From a bacterium (GTDB lineage Bacteria > Hinthialibacterota > Hinthialibacteria > H5-UNCL2): a stretch of DNA of 64,000 bases. Location: assembly GCA_015075175.1 (NCBI GenBank), contig JABTUV010000004.1:186001-250000 (forward strand), read 5' to 3'. The notes below the pieces were generated by a model. That model was not told where the DNA came from. It saw nothing but the letters and a program-made list of their open reading frames with translations, and made no database searches. Positions 17,846 through 27,433 of this stretch are shown one piece after another; position 1 is the first letter of the stretch, and the number at the start of each line of letters is the position of its first letter. The position numbers and the translations under genes are program-made.

Positions 17846-18998
17846 ACAGTGGGGCGCTTTCAAAGGCAGCAGGACTGCGACTTGGCGCTGGAGGCGGTTG
17901 CGCTCGACCTGCACCCGCTTCAGCAGACGCTGTTTGCGCAGAAGGGGCATGGCGCGGCGACTGGGACGTGGCTTTCATCAATACCGACTGGGTTACCGAA
18001 GCGCACGAGTCAGGCGCGGCGTTGGACCTGCACCGTCGCGAAATCAAACCCGCCCGAGGGCTTTTCGGACGCCTGGACCGACTCGCTTCTGCGCATGCAG
18101 CAATTCGGCGAAACCGTCATCGGTCTGCCGTACCATGACGGTCCCGAGTGTCTTATTTATCGCAAGGACGCTTTATGAAAAGTCCGACAGAGCAGAGAAA
18201 ATATGAGAAGAAATACGGCGCGCCTTTGGATCTACCGGAGACTTGGGACGATTTCGTGCGCCAGACCGAGTTCTTTCATCGTCTGAGGAGGGCCCTATGG
18301 CACCGTCTTTGCCGCTTATCCCGACGGCCACAACACACGGTGTATGATTACAGCCTGCAAGTGTGGACGCGGGCGGGAATTGATGCAGGATGGCGGTTTA
18401 ATGCTGGACAGCGCCGCCTCGATCGCAGGCCTGGAGTTTATCGCGGGATGCTCAACCATGCGGCGGCGATTCATCCCCACTCGCGCGACATGGATTCGGT
18501 CAAGTCCGGCTTTGCCTTCGCGCGCAGCGAAGCGGCGCTGATGATCAACTGGTTCAGGTTCGCCGCCATGTGCCAGACGCTGCCAGGTCGAAGGTGAAGA
18601 ACAAAGTCGCCGTGGGGGAACTTCCGCACGCGCCCGGCGCCGCCAGCGCCTCGCTCAACGTCTACTGGGTGCTGTGCATCGGCTCCGGCAGTCCGCACAA
18701 GGAGCTTGCATATCGTTTACTTTCGCATTGCGCAAGCGCGGATATGGACAAGCTGTTGACGCTGGAGGGCGGCATCGGCTGCCGCAAATCCACGTGGATG
18801 GACCGCGACGTCAACCGCATCATTCCCTTCTATCGCCGCATGGAGGGCCTGCACGCGCACGCACGGGAGCTGCCGCGCCTCGCGCATTGGTCGAAACTTG
18901 CGGAAGTGATCGATGGGCTGGTGCTCTCGACCATCAACACCGATCAGCCCGTCGCGCAGTTGGCGAGGGAGGCGCAGGCGAGGGCGGACACAGTTTAA
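17777..18998 (+). pseudogene. Second solute-binding-protein-like gene, broken by many frameshifts
   Basis: A strong AGGAGG at 17765-17770 precedes ATG 17777, which opens [12 protein letters not shown] without a signal peptide. From there the expected protein can be followed only by switching frames: KFPPFE, then [89 protein letters not shown], and a long C-terminal piece from about 18596 to the TAA at 18996-18998. At least six indels are needed. The intact parts resemble sugar-binding proteins of ABC transporters, like the gene at 13493. Either the gene is decaying or the sequence is poor here; the flanking CoA-transferase genes read cleanly. Confidence 0.75.
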
Positions 18999-19034
18999 CG
19001 CGCTACCGCCTTCTTGTCTGCGCCGCCGTGCGGT

Positions 19035-19124
19035 CTGTCATTTCGACCGCAGGGAGAAATCCCGGTCAGAGTTGTTGGGCCAAGGCGCTTGGGATCGGGA
19101 TTTCTCCCTTCGGTCGAAATGACA
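19035..19124. repeat. REP-like palindrome, family A, copy 2
   Basis: CTGTCATTTCGACCGCAGGG and the inverted arm CCCTTCGGTCGAAATGACA (19106-19124) flank a variable core. It lies between the convergent solute-binding remnant and the FadL-like gene. Confidence 0.85.
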
Positions 19125-19154
19125 ATGACGGCCGGCAGCCGCTGCCCGCGGTGG

Positions 19155-20468
19155 CTAGAAATACTTGATGATCGACACGAGCAGCTGGTGCTGGTCCACG
19201 TCCATGCGCGCGCCGGGCACGTCCAAGACGTCGCCCCCCACGTTGCGCCCGAACCGCCAGGTGTAGGAGAAGTCCAGCGAGAGGGCCTCAGAGACGTAAC
19301 CGGACCCGACTGACACCCCGGCATAGTCGTCGGGATGGCGATGGCTCGGTTCGGGGTCGTAAAACACGCCGGCCCGCAGAGGAACGATCGCGCGCTCCGT
19401 GAAAATAAGATACTCCATTCCGGCGCGCACGGTGTAGGTCGGATCGATGTCCTCCTCGGAGGCGCGGCGACCGGTCACGGCGGAGAAACGATTGCCGTGA
19501 TCGTCCTCAAGAACAAAATCGTCCCACTCGGTGCGCGTCACATCCAACGAGGTCTTCAATGAACGCGTCCATTGGACCGCGGTTCCCACGCCGACAACCC
19601 AGGGGAAGTCCATCTCCTCCTTGCGCGAGAAGCCGGTGAGGACGGGATCGGCGCCGCCGCCAAAATCCACGGAGGTCGAGCGCTTGCGCTCGTGGCGCAC
19701 GTCGGCGGTGAAGGGCGACTTGAAGACGGCCCCCAGCGCAATCCTGGGCGTCAGCTCGTAGCGCAACCCCAGGTTGAAGTTCTCTCCTGAAAAATCCTTG
19801 TACACGTCGCGCATGAAAATCGTGGCGCCGAAAGCATCGGTCTCCTCGACCAACCCCGTCCCGTCGTATCTGACCGTGGACTTCCAGGCGTAATCCCGTC
19901 CCAGGGGATCGCGCCAGACGTTGAGCGTCGCCCCCACGGACAGCTTGTCGGAAAGACGCATCCCGAACGCGGGCGAAAAAGCATACAAGTCGCCCTCCTG
20001 CTCGAACTCATATTCGCCCTCCTGCGAGAGTAGCGCGTTGCCCGTGTTGAAATCAAAGGACAGCTCGCGATCGAAGCCATAGAGGCGTTGATAATTGAGC
20101 GAGACGACCATGGGGCGGTCGAACAGCACAAAGGGATACGAGGCATTGGCGAAGTTGATCCGGTAAAGGTCGATGCCGCTGTCGCCGTCGCTCTCCGGAT
20201 GGACGTCGGAGAAGAGGTCCTCCAGGCGAAAGAAACCTTCGCCCACGATGGACATCTCGGGCCGTTCCAGCTGCGCCAGGCCGGCGGGATTCCAGGAGGA
20301 GGCGGTCGAATCGTCGGCGATGGCGATGAAGGCGCCGCCCATGGCGGTCGCGCGCGCTCCCGAGCCGATGGGATTGGGCGAGGAGGTGATGCGGATGTCC
20401 GGCGGCTCCACGCTCCACGTCGCGCCAGTGAGCAGGGAAACCGTGAGAGCAACTATGAGCCGTCTCAT
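19155..20468 (-). CDS. FadL/OmpP1-like outer-membrane transport protein
   Basis: 437 residues with a Sec signal peptide ending GATWS. The N-terminal hatch region GSGARATAMGGAFIAIADD is followed by SSWNPAGLAQL, the hallmark of FadL/TodX (PF03349) proteins, then repeated barrel strands to a C-terminal aromatic, IIKYF, as required for BAM insertion. Known members carry long-chain fatty acids or hydrophobic compounds across the outer membrane; many paralogues have unknown ligands. Its ATG overlaps the stop of the upstream CsgG-like gene by four bases, so it is the last gene of the sigma-CHAT operon and is probably the outer-membrane part of that system. Confidence 0.85.
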   Translation of the reverse strand: MRRLIVALTVSLLTGATWSVEPPDIRITSSPNPIGSGARATAMGGAFIAIADDSTASSWNPAGLAQLERPEMSIVGEGFFRLEDLFSDVHPESDGDSGIDLYRINFANASYPFVLFDRPMVVSLNYQRLYGFDRELSFDFNTGNALLSQEGEYEFEQEGDLYAFSPAFGMRLSDKLSVGATLNVWRDPLGRDYAWKSTVRYDGTGLVEETDAFGATIFMRDVYKDFSGENFNLGLRYELTPRIALGAVFKSPFTADVRHERKRSTSVDFGGGADPVLTGFSRKEEMDFPWVVGVGTAVQWTRSLKTSLDVTRTEWDDFVLEDDHGNRFSAVTGRRASEEDIDPTYTVRAGMEYLIFTERAIVPLRAGVFYDPEPSHRHPDDYAGVSVGSGYVSEALSLDFSYTWRFGRNVGGDVLDVPGARMDVDQHQLLVSIIKYF

Positions 20469-22427
20469 CGCGTCATCACCTCCAGTCCGGCGCGAATCGA
20501 AACCGCTTGTGCGGGATCGTCCAGGCGTCCCCGACTCCGACTCTCTCTCACGGCATCGAGCCGTCCGCGACCTCTTATCAGCGTGTCGAACTCCTCTTGT
20601 TCAAAGACGACGACGGGCAGGCCCTCGCGCAGGCCGTCGCGGGCGCCCTTGTCCATGACGAACGCGCCGCCGTCGCGGCTCTCCACGATTCTGCCGCGCA
20701 CGACGGGAAAGCGGTACTCCAGTTCCAGGGCCAGCGCGCGCGCCAGCATGTCCAGCGTGCGCGTGTCGGTACGTTCGGCAAAGACGTCGGCGGCGGCATC
20801 CACCTCGCCGGTGCGCACGTCCACGAGGCGCGTCTCCGCCACGATGCCGTCGCGGCGCACGCGAATGGTGCCGGTGAGGACCTCGTCGGCGACGGCCAAT
20901 CCCGCCAGCCGGGTGGCATAGCGCGGATCGGCGAGACCTGAGAGCGAGAGCTTGCGCTCCAGAAGCACTTTCTCCAGCTCTCTGCGCGCCAGGATGCCGA
21001 AACGCCCACGCTCGGACAACTGGAATTCCAGGCCGCGATTGAACGACTGGCAGAGAGACAGCGGCGTGTCGCTCTCCTCGGCGGGCAAGAGATCGGCGAA
21101 GGCCAGGCGCAACCGCTCGGCGCGCAGCGGTTTCTCCGCGTCGATGCGTTCCAGCGTGACGCTACGCGAGCGACGCGCGCCGCTGGACGTTTCCATGGCA
21201 ATTTCGATGGTGTTCCTGCCTTCCGACAGCTCGACGCTGTGGCTGAACGTGAGCGTGCGCGCGCGCGGCAGGCCCACAATGGGTTCGCCGGCGATGGAGA
21301 CGCGGACGATCTCGCTTTCCGCCGCAAGATCAAGATGCAGCGTGAAGTACTCCGTGCCGACGCGCGCCGGCGGTTGCCGCAGCAGCCGGATGGAGGCTTC
21401 TTCGCCTTCCAGCGCGGCGACTTTGGTACCGAGGGCAGGGAACCGAGCCGCGGCCCGAGGCGCGGCGCGGCGCCGCCGTTCTCCGCCAAAGCTGATCGCC
21501 AACTCAGGTTGCATTGCCGGCACGGTCGCGGGCGCGCAGCACGGCGCGATCCGCGCCCCTCGCCACGGCCGTGAATCGACCCTCCTGCAGCGCCACGCGG
21601 CGATCATCCAACGTGAGTTCCACCGCGCCGAGATTGTCCGTCGCGCGTCCCGAAATTTCCCAACCCTCCACCAGTCGCGTCTTCTTCTCGACGACCAGGA
21701 ACGGCCCAGTCTGGTCCAGGAGTATCGTCGCGTGGTGGATGGTCGTGTTGCCGACCAGGTCGACGGCGGTGATCGTGAGCGGCGTCTGCGCCGCAGCGAG
21801 CGCCATTCTGACTTCCAGCGGAACGGCTTTGCGTGGTTCGCGCACGTAATACGACGTATCGTTGACGGCATAGGCGGCGACGGCGTGGTCGTCCTGCATG
21901 ATTCCCCGCAGCATGAAGTGCGTCGATGAACTGTACCAGGTATCGCCGCCGGGCAGCGTTACCGTTGGGGGACGGGCGTCCCGACCGCCGCGTCGCAGCG
22001 CCTGCCCGCGCACCTGGGCGAGAAAATAATGCGCCTTGGCCGTGTCCTCGTCTTCCAGCGAGCGCAGGAGTTCCCGCTCGGCCTCATCCAGCCGATTCTG
22101 GCGATAATAGACGACACCCAGCTCCCGATGGGGAAAATACTCGATGAAATGCATGCCGTAAGTCTGCGCGCGGCGCTCTTCGCCGTCGTTCTGGGCCAGG
22201 GCGGACAGCAGGTCGCGCTCGGCCTCCTTCCAGAACTCGCCGTCCGCGAAGGAGAGGCCCCGCTCGTAGTAATTCCACCAGCGGGCGTTGAACGTGCCGC
22301 GCGTCACGCCGTAGCGCCGGCCGTCCTTCACGTAGGGAGAGACCTGGGAAGTCTGGCAACCGCAGAGCGGGAGACAGGTGGCGGCGATCACGAAGAGGAG
22401 AGATGGGAGGGCGGACCGGCGCGGCAT
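20465..22427 (-). CDS. TPR lipoprotein with a CsgG-like domain, one frameshift
   Basis: The product starts at ATG 22427 with a lipoprotein signal ending LPLCGC. Residues 45-150 contain tetratricopeptide-like helices (YYRQNRLDEAERELLRSL). Middle segments are beta-rich, with ITAVDLVGNTTIHHATILLD and a similar ARDRAGNAT. The frame ends at 21504, but the protein plainly continues in another frame from 21513 through a CsgG-like domain: RFGILARRELEKVLLERKLS and AVADEVLTGTIRVR. The downstream part has no export signal of its own, so a one-base error or mutation near 21505 is preferred over two genes. CsgG forms outer-membrane secretion pores or signals envelope state. It overlaps the genes on both sides. 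Confidence 0.75.
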
Positions 22428-25096
22428 CAGTCAATCTGCTGGATGCGGGCGCCGACCAGGAGCGAAGCGCCGCCCGCGTCCAGGAGCGCGCGACGCGGTT
22501 CGACCGCCCGAACGCTCAGGGTAACCCCGGCGGCGCCGACCGGCCGGAAGCGCGTCTCCGGGGTAACGCCGTGGTCGCCGCCCACGTTGCACCACCATCC
22601 GTCCGGCGTCTGTTCGAGCAGAAGGCCGCGGATGGGCAGCGCCTCCCGCAACTTGGGCGAAAGTTGCGCCATCATCCCCGCCGCCGTTTCACGCGGATCG
22701 GAGGACAGCTCTTGCCGGAGGATGAAGAGCGTCTCGCTGTTCTCCCAAACGGCCGAGAGCGACAACACGGATTTTCCGCCCTCAACCGTGAGGCTGGGGA
22801 AGAACCACAGGCGAACCAGTTTCAGGCGCGCCGTCCGCTCCGCTTCGGCGGGATCGGACAGCCCCAGCTTGTTGAGGCGAATCTCGTTGAGCAGCCTGTC
22901 CAAGTGGCGCCGTTCCAGGACCGACAGGCGAGGATGGGCCAAGAGCGCCTCTTCCAGGTATTCCATCACGGCGATGTCCATGCCCCCCGCGGTGTTCTCG
23001 GGGGCCGCCTCCAGCGCGTCCAGGACCGCCGTCAGGACGGGCGAGGACCAGTCGTCGAGGTCGGACGGCGGGACGGGCGGGGCTTTCATCAGTTCGGCGA
23101 GATCGGCCAGCAGCACGTCGATGCGGGCGGTGCGTTGCTCTTCGGCGCCGGCCAGGCTGCGGTTGCGCGCGGCGCGCACGAGACCCGCCAAAACCGGATC
23201 GGCCGGCCGCGTCGCCGCCTGTCTCATAAAGATCGCCCAGGCGCCGTCGTAATCGCCCAGCCGATAGAGCTCCAATCCCTCCACATACTCAGATGTCACG
23301 GCGATGGGCGCCACCCCTTTGTACTCAAAGGGGTGTGGAGTCCCGGTCGGGTAGAGAGTCCGGTTCAACCAGAGTCCGGCGGGAATGGCGGCCAAGACGA
23401 GCGCCGCCAGCCCGACGCCTACTAGCCAGGTAGGTGCGGCGGCGCGATGGACGATGGGCGCAGCGGAACGCGTGAGGGCGGGCGAAGCGCCGGCCGTCGC
23501 GGTCTCCGCTGACTCTTCGCCGTAGAGCATCCGGTCTGCCGGGGCCTCCGCCGCGCCGAAGAAAATGCGGCGCGGATCGCCGTACAAGACATACGCCGCC
23601 CAGATCAGGTGCGCCTCTCCGCGGTCGGCGGCCAGCCGCTCCCGCGCTGACAAGAGCGCCTTGCCGACGGATTGTCGGACGCCAACCGGCGATAGAAGAG
23701 TACCGCCATGTCGCCGCTGGGCGCATCCAGCACGTCCCAGAAGGTTCCCACGTAATGCTGCACGCCGGCCAGGAGAAAAGCCTGGGCCAGGCCGTCGGCC
23801 GTCTTTGCCGGCTCCCAGGCGCCCGTCCTCCGGACTGGCAGGCATTGCTGAACACGAGGGCGGAAAGCGCTTCTCCCCGCCCGCCAGCCGCCCGGTAATG
23901 TCGGCGACGCTGAGCATCCGTCGGCGAGGGCCAGCTGGTCTCCTCGGGCTTGCCTTCGACGTAGCGGGCATGGCCGCAGTAGTGCAGGATGTCGTGCTCG
24001 CGCAGGACCTCGACCGCCTCGCGCCGCTCGACCGCGCCGTTGAGCCAATGCACTCCATGCGCGGCGAATGAAGGAATCGTTGCGCACGACCAGGCCCTCC
24101 TGGCTGGCGGAGGCCAGGTCGCCGCGCGGATTGGACAGGACCAGCATCGAGGGCGCAGATGGGCGCCGGTCGCGGTTTGCCCAGCGGCCGCTCGGCCGTG
24201 CGTACCACGCGCGCCCTACGGCAAACCGCCGGCACAGGAAGTCCCGTCCGTCGTACAGGCCCCCGGCACCCCGACGGCGCGCTCATTCAGGTTGAGCACC
24301 AGGTAATCCACCGTCAGCCGCCCCAGGCGCTCCTTGAACTCGCTGTTGAAAAGCAGGTCGGCACAGCCTCGGTCCCGTGGCGGCGCAGTTGCTCCAACGT
24401 CTCGCCGTTGCCGCCGCCGACGGCGTTAGCGGTCCGAAGGTCTGCTGGAAGGCGGCGACCAGATGCGAAAGCCGCTCCGAGTCCAGCGGCAGCCGGGCGT
24501 AGTACGTGAGCGTGCCCGCGATTTCGTCTCCTCGTGAAGCGAAATCTTGAGGCTCTGCTGCTCCATCAGAATGTCGAAGGCGGCTTCCTGTTTTTCGACC
24601 TGCCCGCGGGTCGGCGTGGCGGATTCCACTCCACGCGATTCGCGCGGAGTCGAGGGGCGGGCCGGTTCTCTGGCCCGGTCGTGCGCGCGCGTGGGCGGGT
24701 GCAAAGCCCCAAGGTAGGGATCGAGGAAGCACGGGCCGCGGCGGAGACCAGGATTTCGCCGTCGCGGGCGGATGCGGCGATGCGGCGAGCACGGGCCTGG
24801 CCCGCTTCCGCTGCGCCCACGTCCACGCCCACGGCCAAGCCCACGGCTGCCACCGTTCCGCGCGCTTCGTTGAGCCGCGCGACTACGGTCTGCATCCGGC
24901 GCGCGCACTCGACGGCGGCTATTGGGCCGACGAACTCCGCCTCCAACACACTTTCCGATGCCGCGCGCAGCTCGGAAGCATGGCGTGCCAGGAGGGCCGA
25001 AAGCAGACGTTCCGCCGCCGCGCGCGCCGCGTCGGCGCCGGCGCCGGCGTGGATGTCCGCGTGCAACCAGGTGACCGGGTGAATGGAAACCGCCAT
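22427..25096 (-). CDS. Cyclase-like / CHAT protease / transmembrane / CsgG-like protein, multiply frameshifted
   Basis: About 890 codons from ATG 25096. N-terminal 150 residues: nucleotide-cyclase homology domain (SVLEAEFVGPIAAVECARRMQ; RRIAASARDGEILVSAAA) that appears to lack metal-binding aspartates. Next, near 23830-24000, a CHAT caspase-like domain with His in DILHYCGHARY and Cys in VFSNACQSG, then GVQHYVGTFWDVLDAPSGDMA. One membrane helix (LVGVGLAALVLAAIPAGLWL) lies near 23370-23450, and a CsgG-like domain (SVLERRHLDRLLNEIRLNKL) ends the protein. At least five frame changes fall between about 23,600 and 24,700, so a single protein is inferred rather than read directly. It overlaps the next gene as TGATG. 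A family H palindrome is read in frame at 23308-23336. Likely a membrane-bound effector protease. Confidence 0.7.
23308..23336. repeat. In-gene palindrome, family H, copy 2
   Basis: ACCCCTTTG and CAAAGGGGT flank TACT. On the minus strand it reads CACCCCTTTGAGTACAAAGG and is very close to the element at 3684-3707. It is translated in frame as HPFEYKGVAPI just after the membrane helix. Confidence 0.65.
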
Positions 25097-25124
25097 GGGC
25101 TTGGCTCCGGCAGCAGCCCGCCGG

Positions 25125-25835
25125 CTACTGCACGACGACCTCCAGCATTTCGGACAAACCGAATTGATCCACGACCACGATCCAGAAGGTTCCGGGCGCG
25201 ACCGGCCGAAAACGGCCCTGCCCGCGCCGGATGGGAACCGACTCCAGCGTGCCGCCCGCATGGTCCCTGAGTTCCGCATGGCCGTCGATGGGCGCGCCCG
25301 TCTCGCGGTCGCGCACCGCCAACGCCAGCTGAGTGCGACTCTCCGGCGTGGGAGAAAGGCATACCTCCAAGTCGAAGTGCAGCAGCGACCGGGTTACACA
25401 CAGGGCCTCGGCCGGCGATCCGCTCCCGCGCACCGCGGCCGCCGCCGGTTGCAGAGCCTGCCAGCCCTCTTCCAGGCAGCGGAAGCCGTGCGCCACCCGC
25501 TCGACGACCAGCCGGAACAGGCGTCCAGCGGCGTTCACTCCGGCCATCTGGGACGCCCCGGTCAGGCCGCCGGGCGACAGGCGCCGGGCGCGCAGCTCCG
25601 ACGCCATGCAGCGCGTCAGCTCATGCCGGCAATAGGGACAGGCTTCCAGCTCGCCGATCAGCCGCTCTTCTTCTTCCCACGGCAGCTCGCCCGCGGCGAC
25701 CAGCCACAGGGTATTCTCCCATTCGGGATTCCTGCTGTGTTGGCAGGGTTCAGGCGCCACGGCCCGGGTCCGTTTCATCATCGTATCCTCGATTTTCGCC
25801 CTGAGGGCCTCCAGAATCGGGTCCAGCGGGTCCAC
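25125..25835 (-). CDS. Zinc-finger (anti-sigma-like) protein with a C-terminal beta domain
   Basis: 236 residues from GTG 25835, preceded by AGGAGAAGGA; the open frame upstream runs into a family C repeat and is unlikely to be coding. Residues 30-80 hold PCQH and then ACPYCRHEL, with the frame GELPWEEEERLIGELEACPYC resembling the zinc-binding anti-sigma (ZAS) fold, though the usual His four residues before the first Cys of the pair is absent. The last 90 residues form a small beta domain (VRDRETGAPIDGHAELRD, then FWIVVVDQFGLSEMLEVVV). It sits between a sigma-factor gene and the CHAT gene, 28 bases from the latter, which is where an anti-sigma factor would be expected. No membrane helix is seen. 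Confidence 0.62.
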   Translation of the reverse strand: MDPLDPILEALRAKIEDTMMKRTRAVAPEPCQHSRNPEWENTLWLVAAGELPWEEEERLIGELEACPYCRHELTRCMASELRARRLSPGGLTGASQMAGVNAAGRLFRLVVERVAHGFRCLEEGWQALQPAAAAVRGSGSPAEALCVTRSLLHFDLEVCLSPTPESRTQLALAVRDRETGAPIDGHAELRDHAGGTLESVPIRRGQGRFRPVAPGTFWIVVVDQFGLSEMLEVVVQ

Positions 25836-25897
25836 TACGTCCTTCTCCTCGCCTATAGGAAAATATGCCCCGGTATTCCCACTCCGTGCCGCCGGCT

Positions 25898-25985
25898 CGG
25901 AGTACAGGCCCTTCAGCCTGCTCCCTGCCGGCAAGCGCAGCACGCTGCGCCACTACGCCGCTTGCGCAGCACGCTGCGCCACTAC
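25898..25985. repeat. Family C unit followed by a GCGCAGCACGCTGCGCC tandem repeat
   Basis: A unit GGAGTACAGGCCCTTCAGCC at the left is followed by two direct copies of GCGCAGCACGCTGCGCCACT with an 8-base spacer. The right end supplies the stop codon region of the sigma-factor gene. The gap between that gene and the zinc-finger gene holds nothing else. Confidence 0.7.
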
Positions 25986-27048
25986 TCCAGTGATTTCTTC
26001 AACAAAGTCAATCTGTTACGCAAGGTCTTCTCCGGCGTCTTCAAGAGCTCCGCCAGCTCCGAGAAGGGTAACGCCACGAACACCCGATCGGAATTCAGGC
26101 GCTCCCTCAGTTCCCGGCGCTTCTCCTCCCACTTGTGGGCGCGCCGAAAAAACGCCGCGTATCGATACAGGCATTGCTCCTTCTCCGGCAGGCGATACCC
26201 GCGAGCCTCTCGTACCCGTCGGTCCAGGTCGCCCAAGTTGAGCTGGCGGGCCTGAGCTTCACAAATCTCCAGCTCCTCCCAATTCCCGCCAAGATGAAAG
26301 AACTCTTCCTTGGTCGTTTGTACCAGGTGCTCAAACCACTGGGCACGGTCGGCGGCGACGCCGAGCCGCGCCAGGAGTTCATCGTGGCGGGCGAAGCGGG
26401 GGCTTTCGCGCAGCGCCTGCCGCCGCGCCGCGAGGTCTTTTTGCATCTGGCTCCGGCGGCAGCCGTGCAATTCCGCCAGCCAATCGAGGACCTCCGCCGG
26501 CGGCGGACCGTAAGCCAGGTACAGCAGCGACAGTAGCGCCTGGTCGCGGATCGGCAGGCCGTTCATCCAGGCACGGTCCGGTTCCTCCAAGCCGTCGGGT
26601 TCCGGCGGGTGGGGATCGGGGAGATTCTCAACCCCTTGCTCCCACACGGTCTCGACGTGCTTGCACGCGGTAATCGACTCCAGCCGCGACTGGCGCTCCT
26701 CGGCATCCCGGCATTTCAGCCAGTCCCGCACCGTGTTGACGACCTGAAAGGCCAGGAGCCAGTTGCGCAGGCTGCCGCGCGCCCGGTCGAACTTCTCAGG
26801 GTTCTGCCGGAACGTCTCCCGGTCCCAGAGCCGATCCAGAATGTAGTAGACCTTGTTGTAGTAATCCCGTCCGGGATGGTAGCTGACGCCGTGGTCAGGA
26901 CGGCGCGGATGCGGAACTCGATGGGCAGGCCGTAGCGAATCCAGAGGACCTCCGGACCTCTTGAAACCGGGACTCAAAGTCCTCGCGGAGGTAGAGGGAC
27001 GAGGTCCTCGTCGCTCATCTGGAAGAGTTCGGAAGCAGCTTCGGGCAT
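25982..27048 (-). CDS. ECF-like sigma-70 factor with an unusual C-terminal extension, 5' frameshifts
   Basis: Open from about 26977 in one frame. Upstream, ATG 27048 begins MPEAASELFQMSDEDLV, then LYLREDFESRFQEV and WIRYGLPIEFRIRAVL continue in shifting frames, so two or three indels lie between 26900 and 27020. Region 2 is visible as EKFDRARGSLRNWLLAFQVV then NTVRDWLK. A region-4-like helix pair follows (LLSLLYLAYGPPPAEVLDWL, RRSQMQKDLAARRQAL), then about 130 residues of helical, charged sequence not typical of ECF factors. It heads the leftward operon of zinc-finger, CHAT, CsgG-like and FadL-like genes and is probably their dedicated transcription factor. Confidence 0.65.
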
Positions 27049-27433
27049 GAGGAGCCTGTAATCCCGCAGCCAGGGCGCCCCGCGCGCCGGTTTCCGGCGC
27101 GCCCGGGCCGTCCGCTGATGGCGAAAGCGGCGGCGCTTGCGGCGCCGTATTCCGCCTCCGCCCCCTGTTGCGCCCAAAGATAGCATAACCGGCCGCACAC
27201 TTCCCGTGTGAACTGTAAAAATTTCCTCCAACCCATTTGCTTTAGGAATTTTTCTCCGTTTCTTCCTACCTGAAATCGAGCAGCCAAGTTGAGTGGGATG
27301 TCACTTTTCCCTTGGACGAAGGGGAGGGGCCGCGATACCCTTGCGATGTGCCGTGCGACTTGGATGCGTAACGAAGCCCGCTGGGGACAGCGATAAATCG
27401 AAGGCGAAGGTGGCAAAGCCGCACGGTGCAATC
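27049..27433. promoter_or_regulatory. Divergent intergenic region between the sigma-factor and C13-protease genes
   Basis: The part from 27140 to 27265 contains AT-rich tracts and the inverted repeat CACAC-(TTCC)-GTGTG around 27197-27210, which may be an operator for the leftward operon. The part from 27290 to 27433 precedes the large secreted protein. I found no riboswitch, RNA gene or certain promoter here. Confidence 0.35.

Noticed and set aside
21504-22427. Two separate genes in the TPR-CsgG locus with translational coupling at ATGCAACCTGA
   Set aside because: The second piece lacks any export signal although its CsgG-like domain belongs outside; one frameshift in a single lipoprotein gene fits better.
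27373-27433. Possible c-di-GMP or other riboswitch before the C13-protease gene (GTGGCAAAGCCGCAC)
   Set aside because: The GCAAAGCC-like word is present but the other conserved segments of the GEMM aptamer are not, and I see no consistent stem set.
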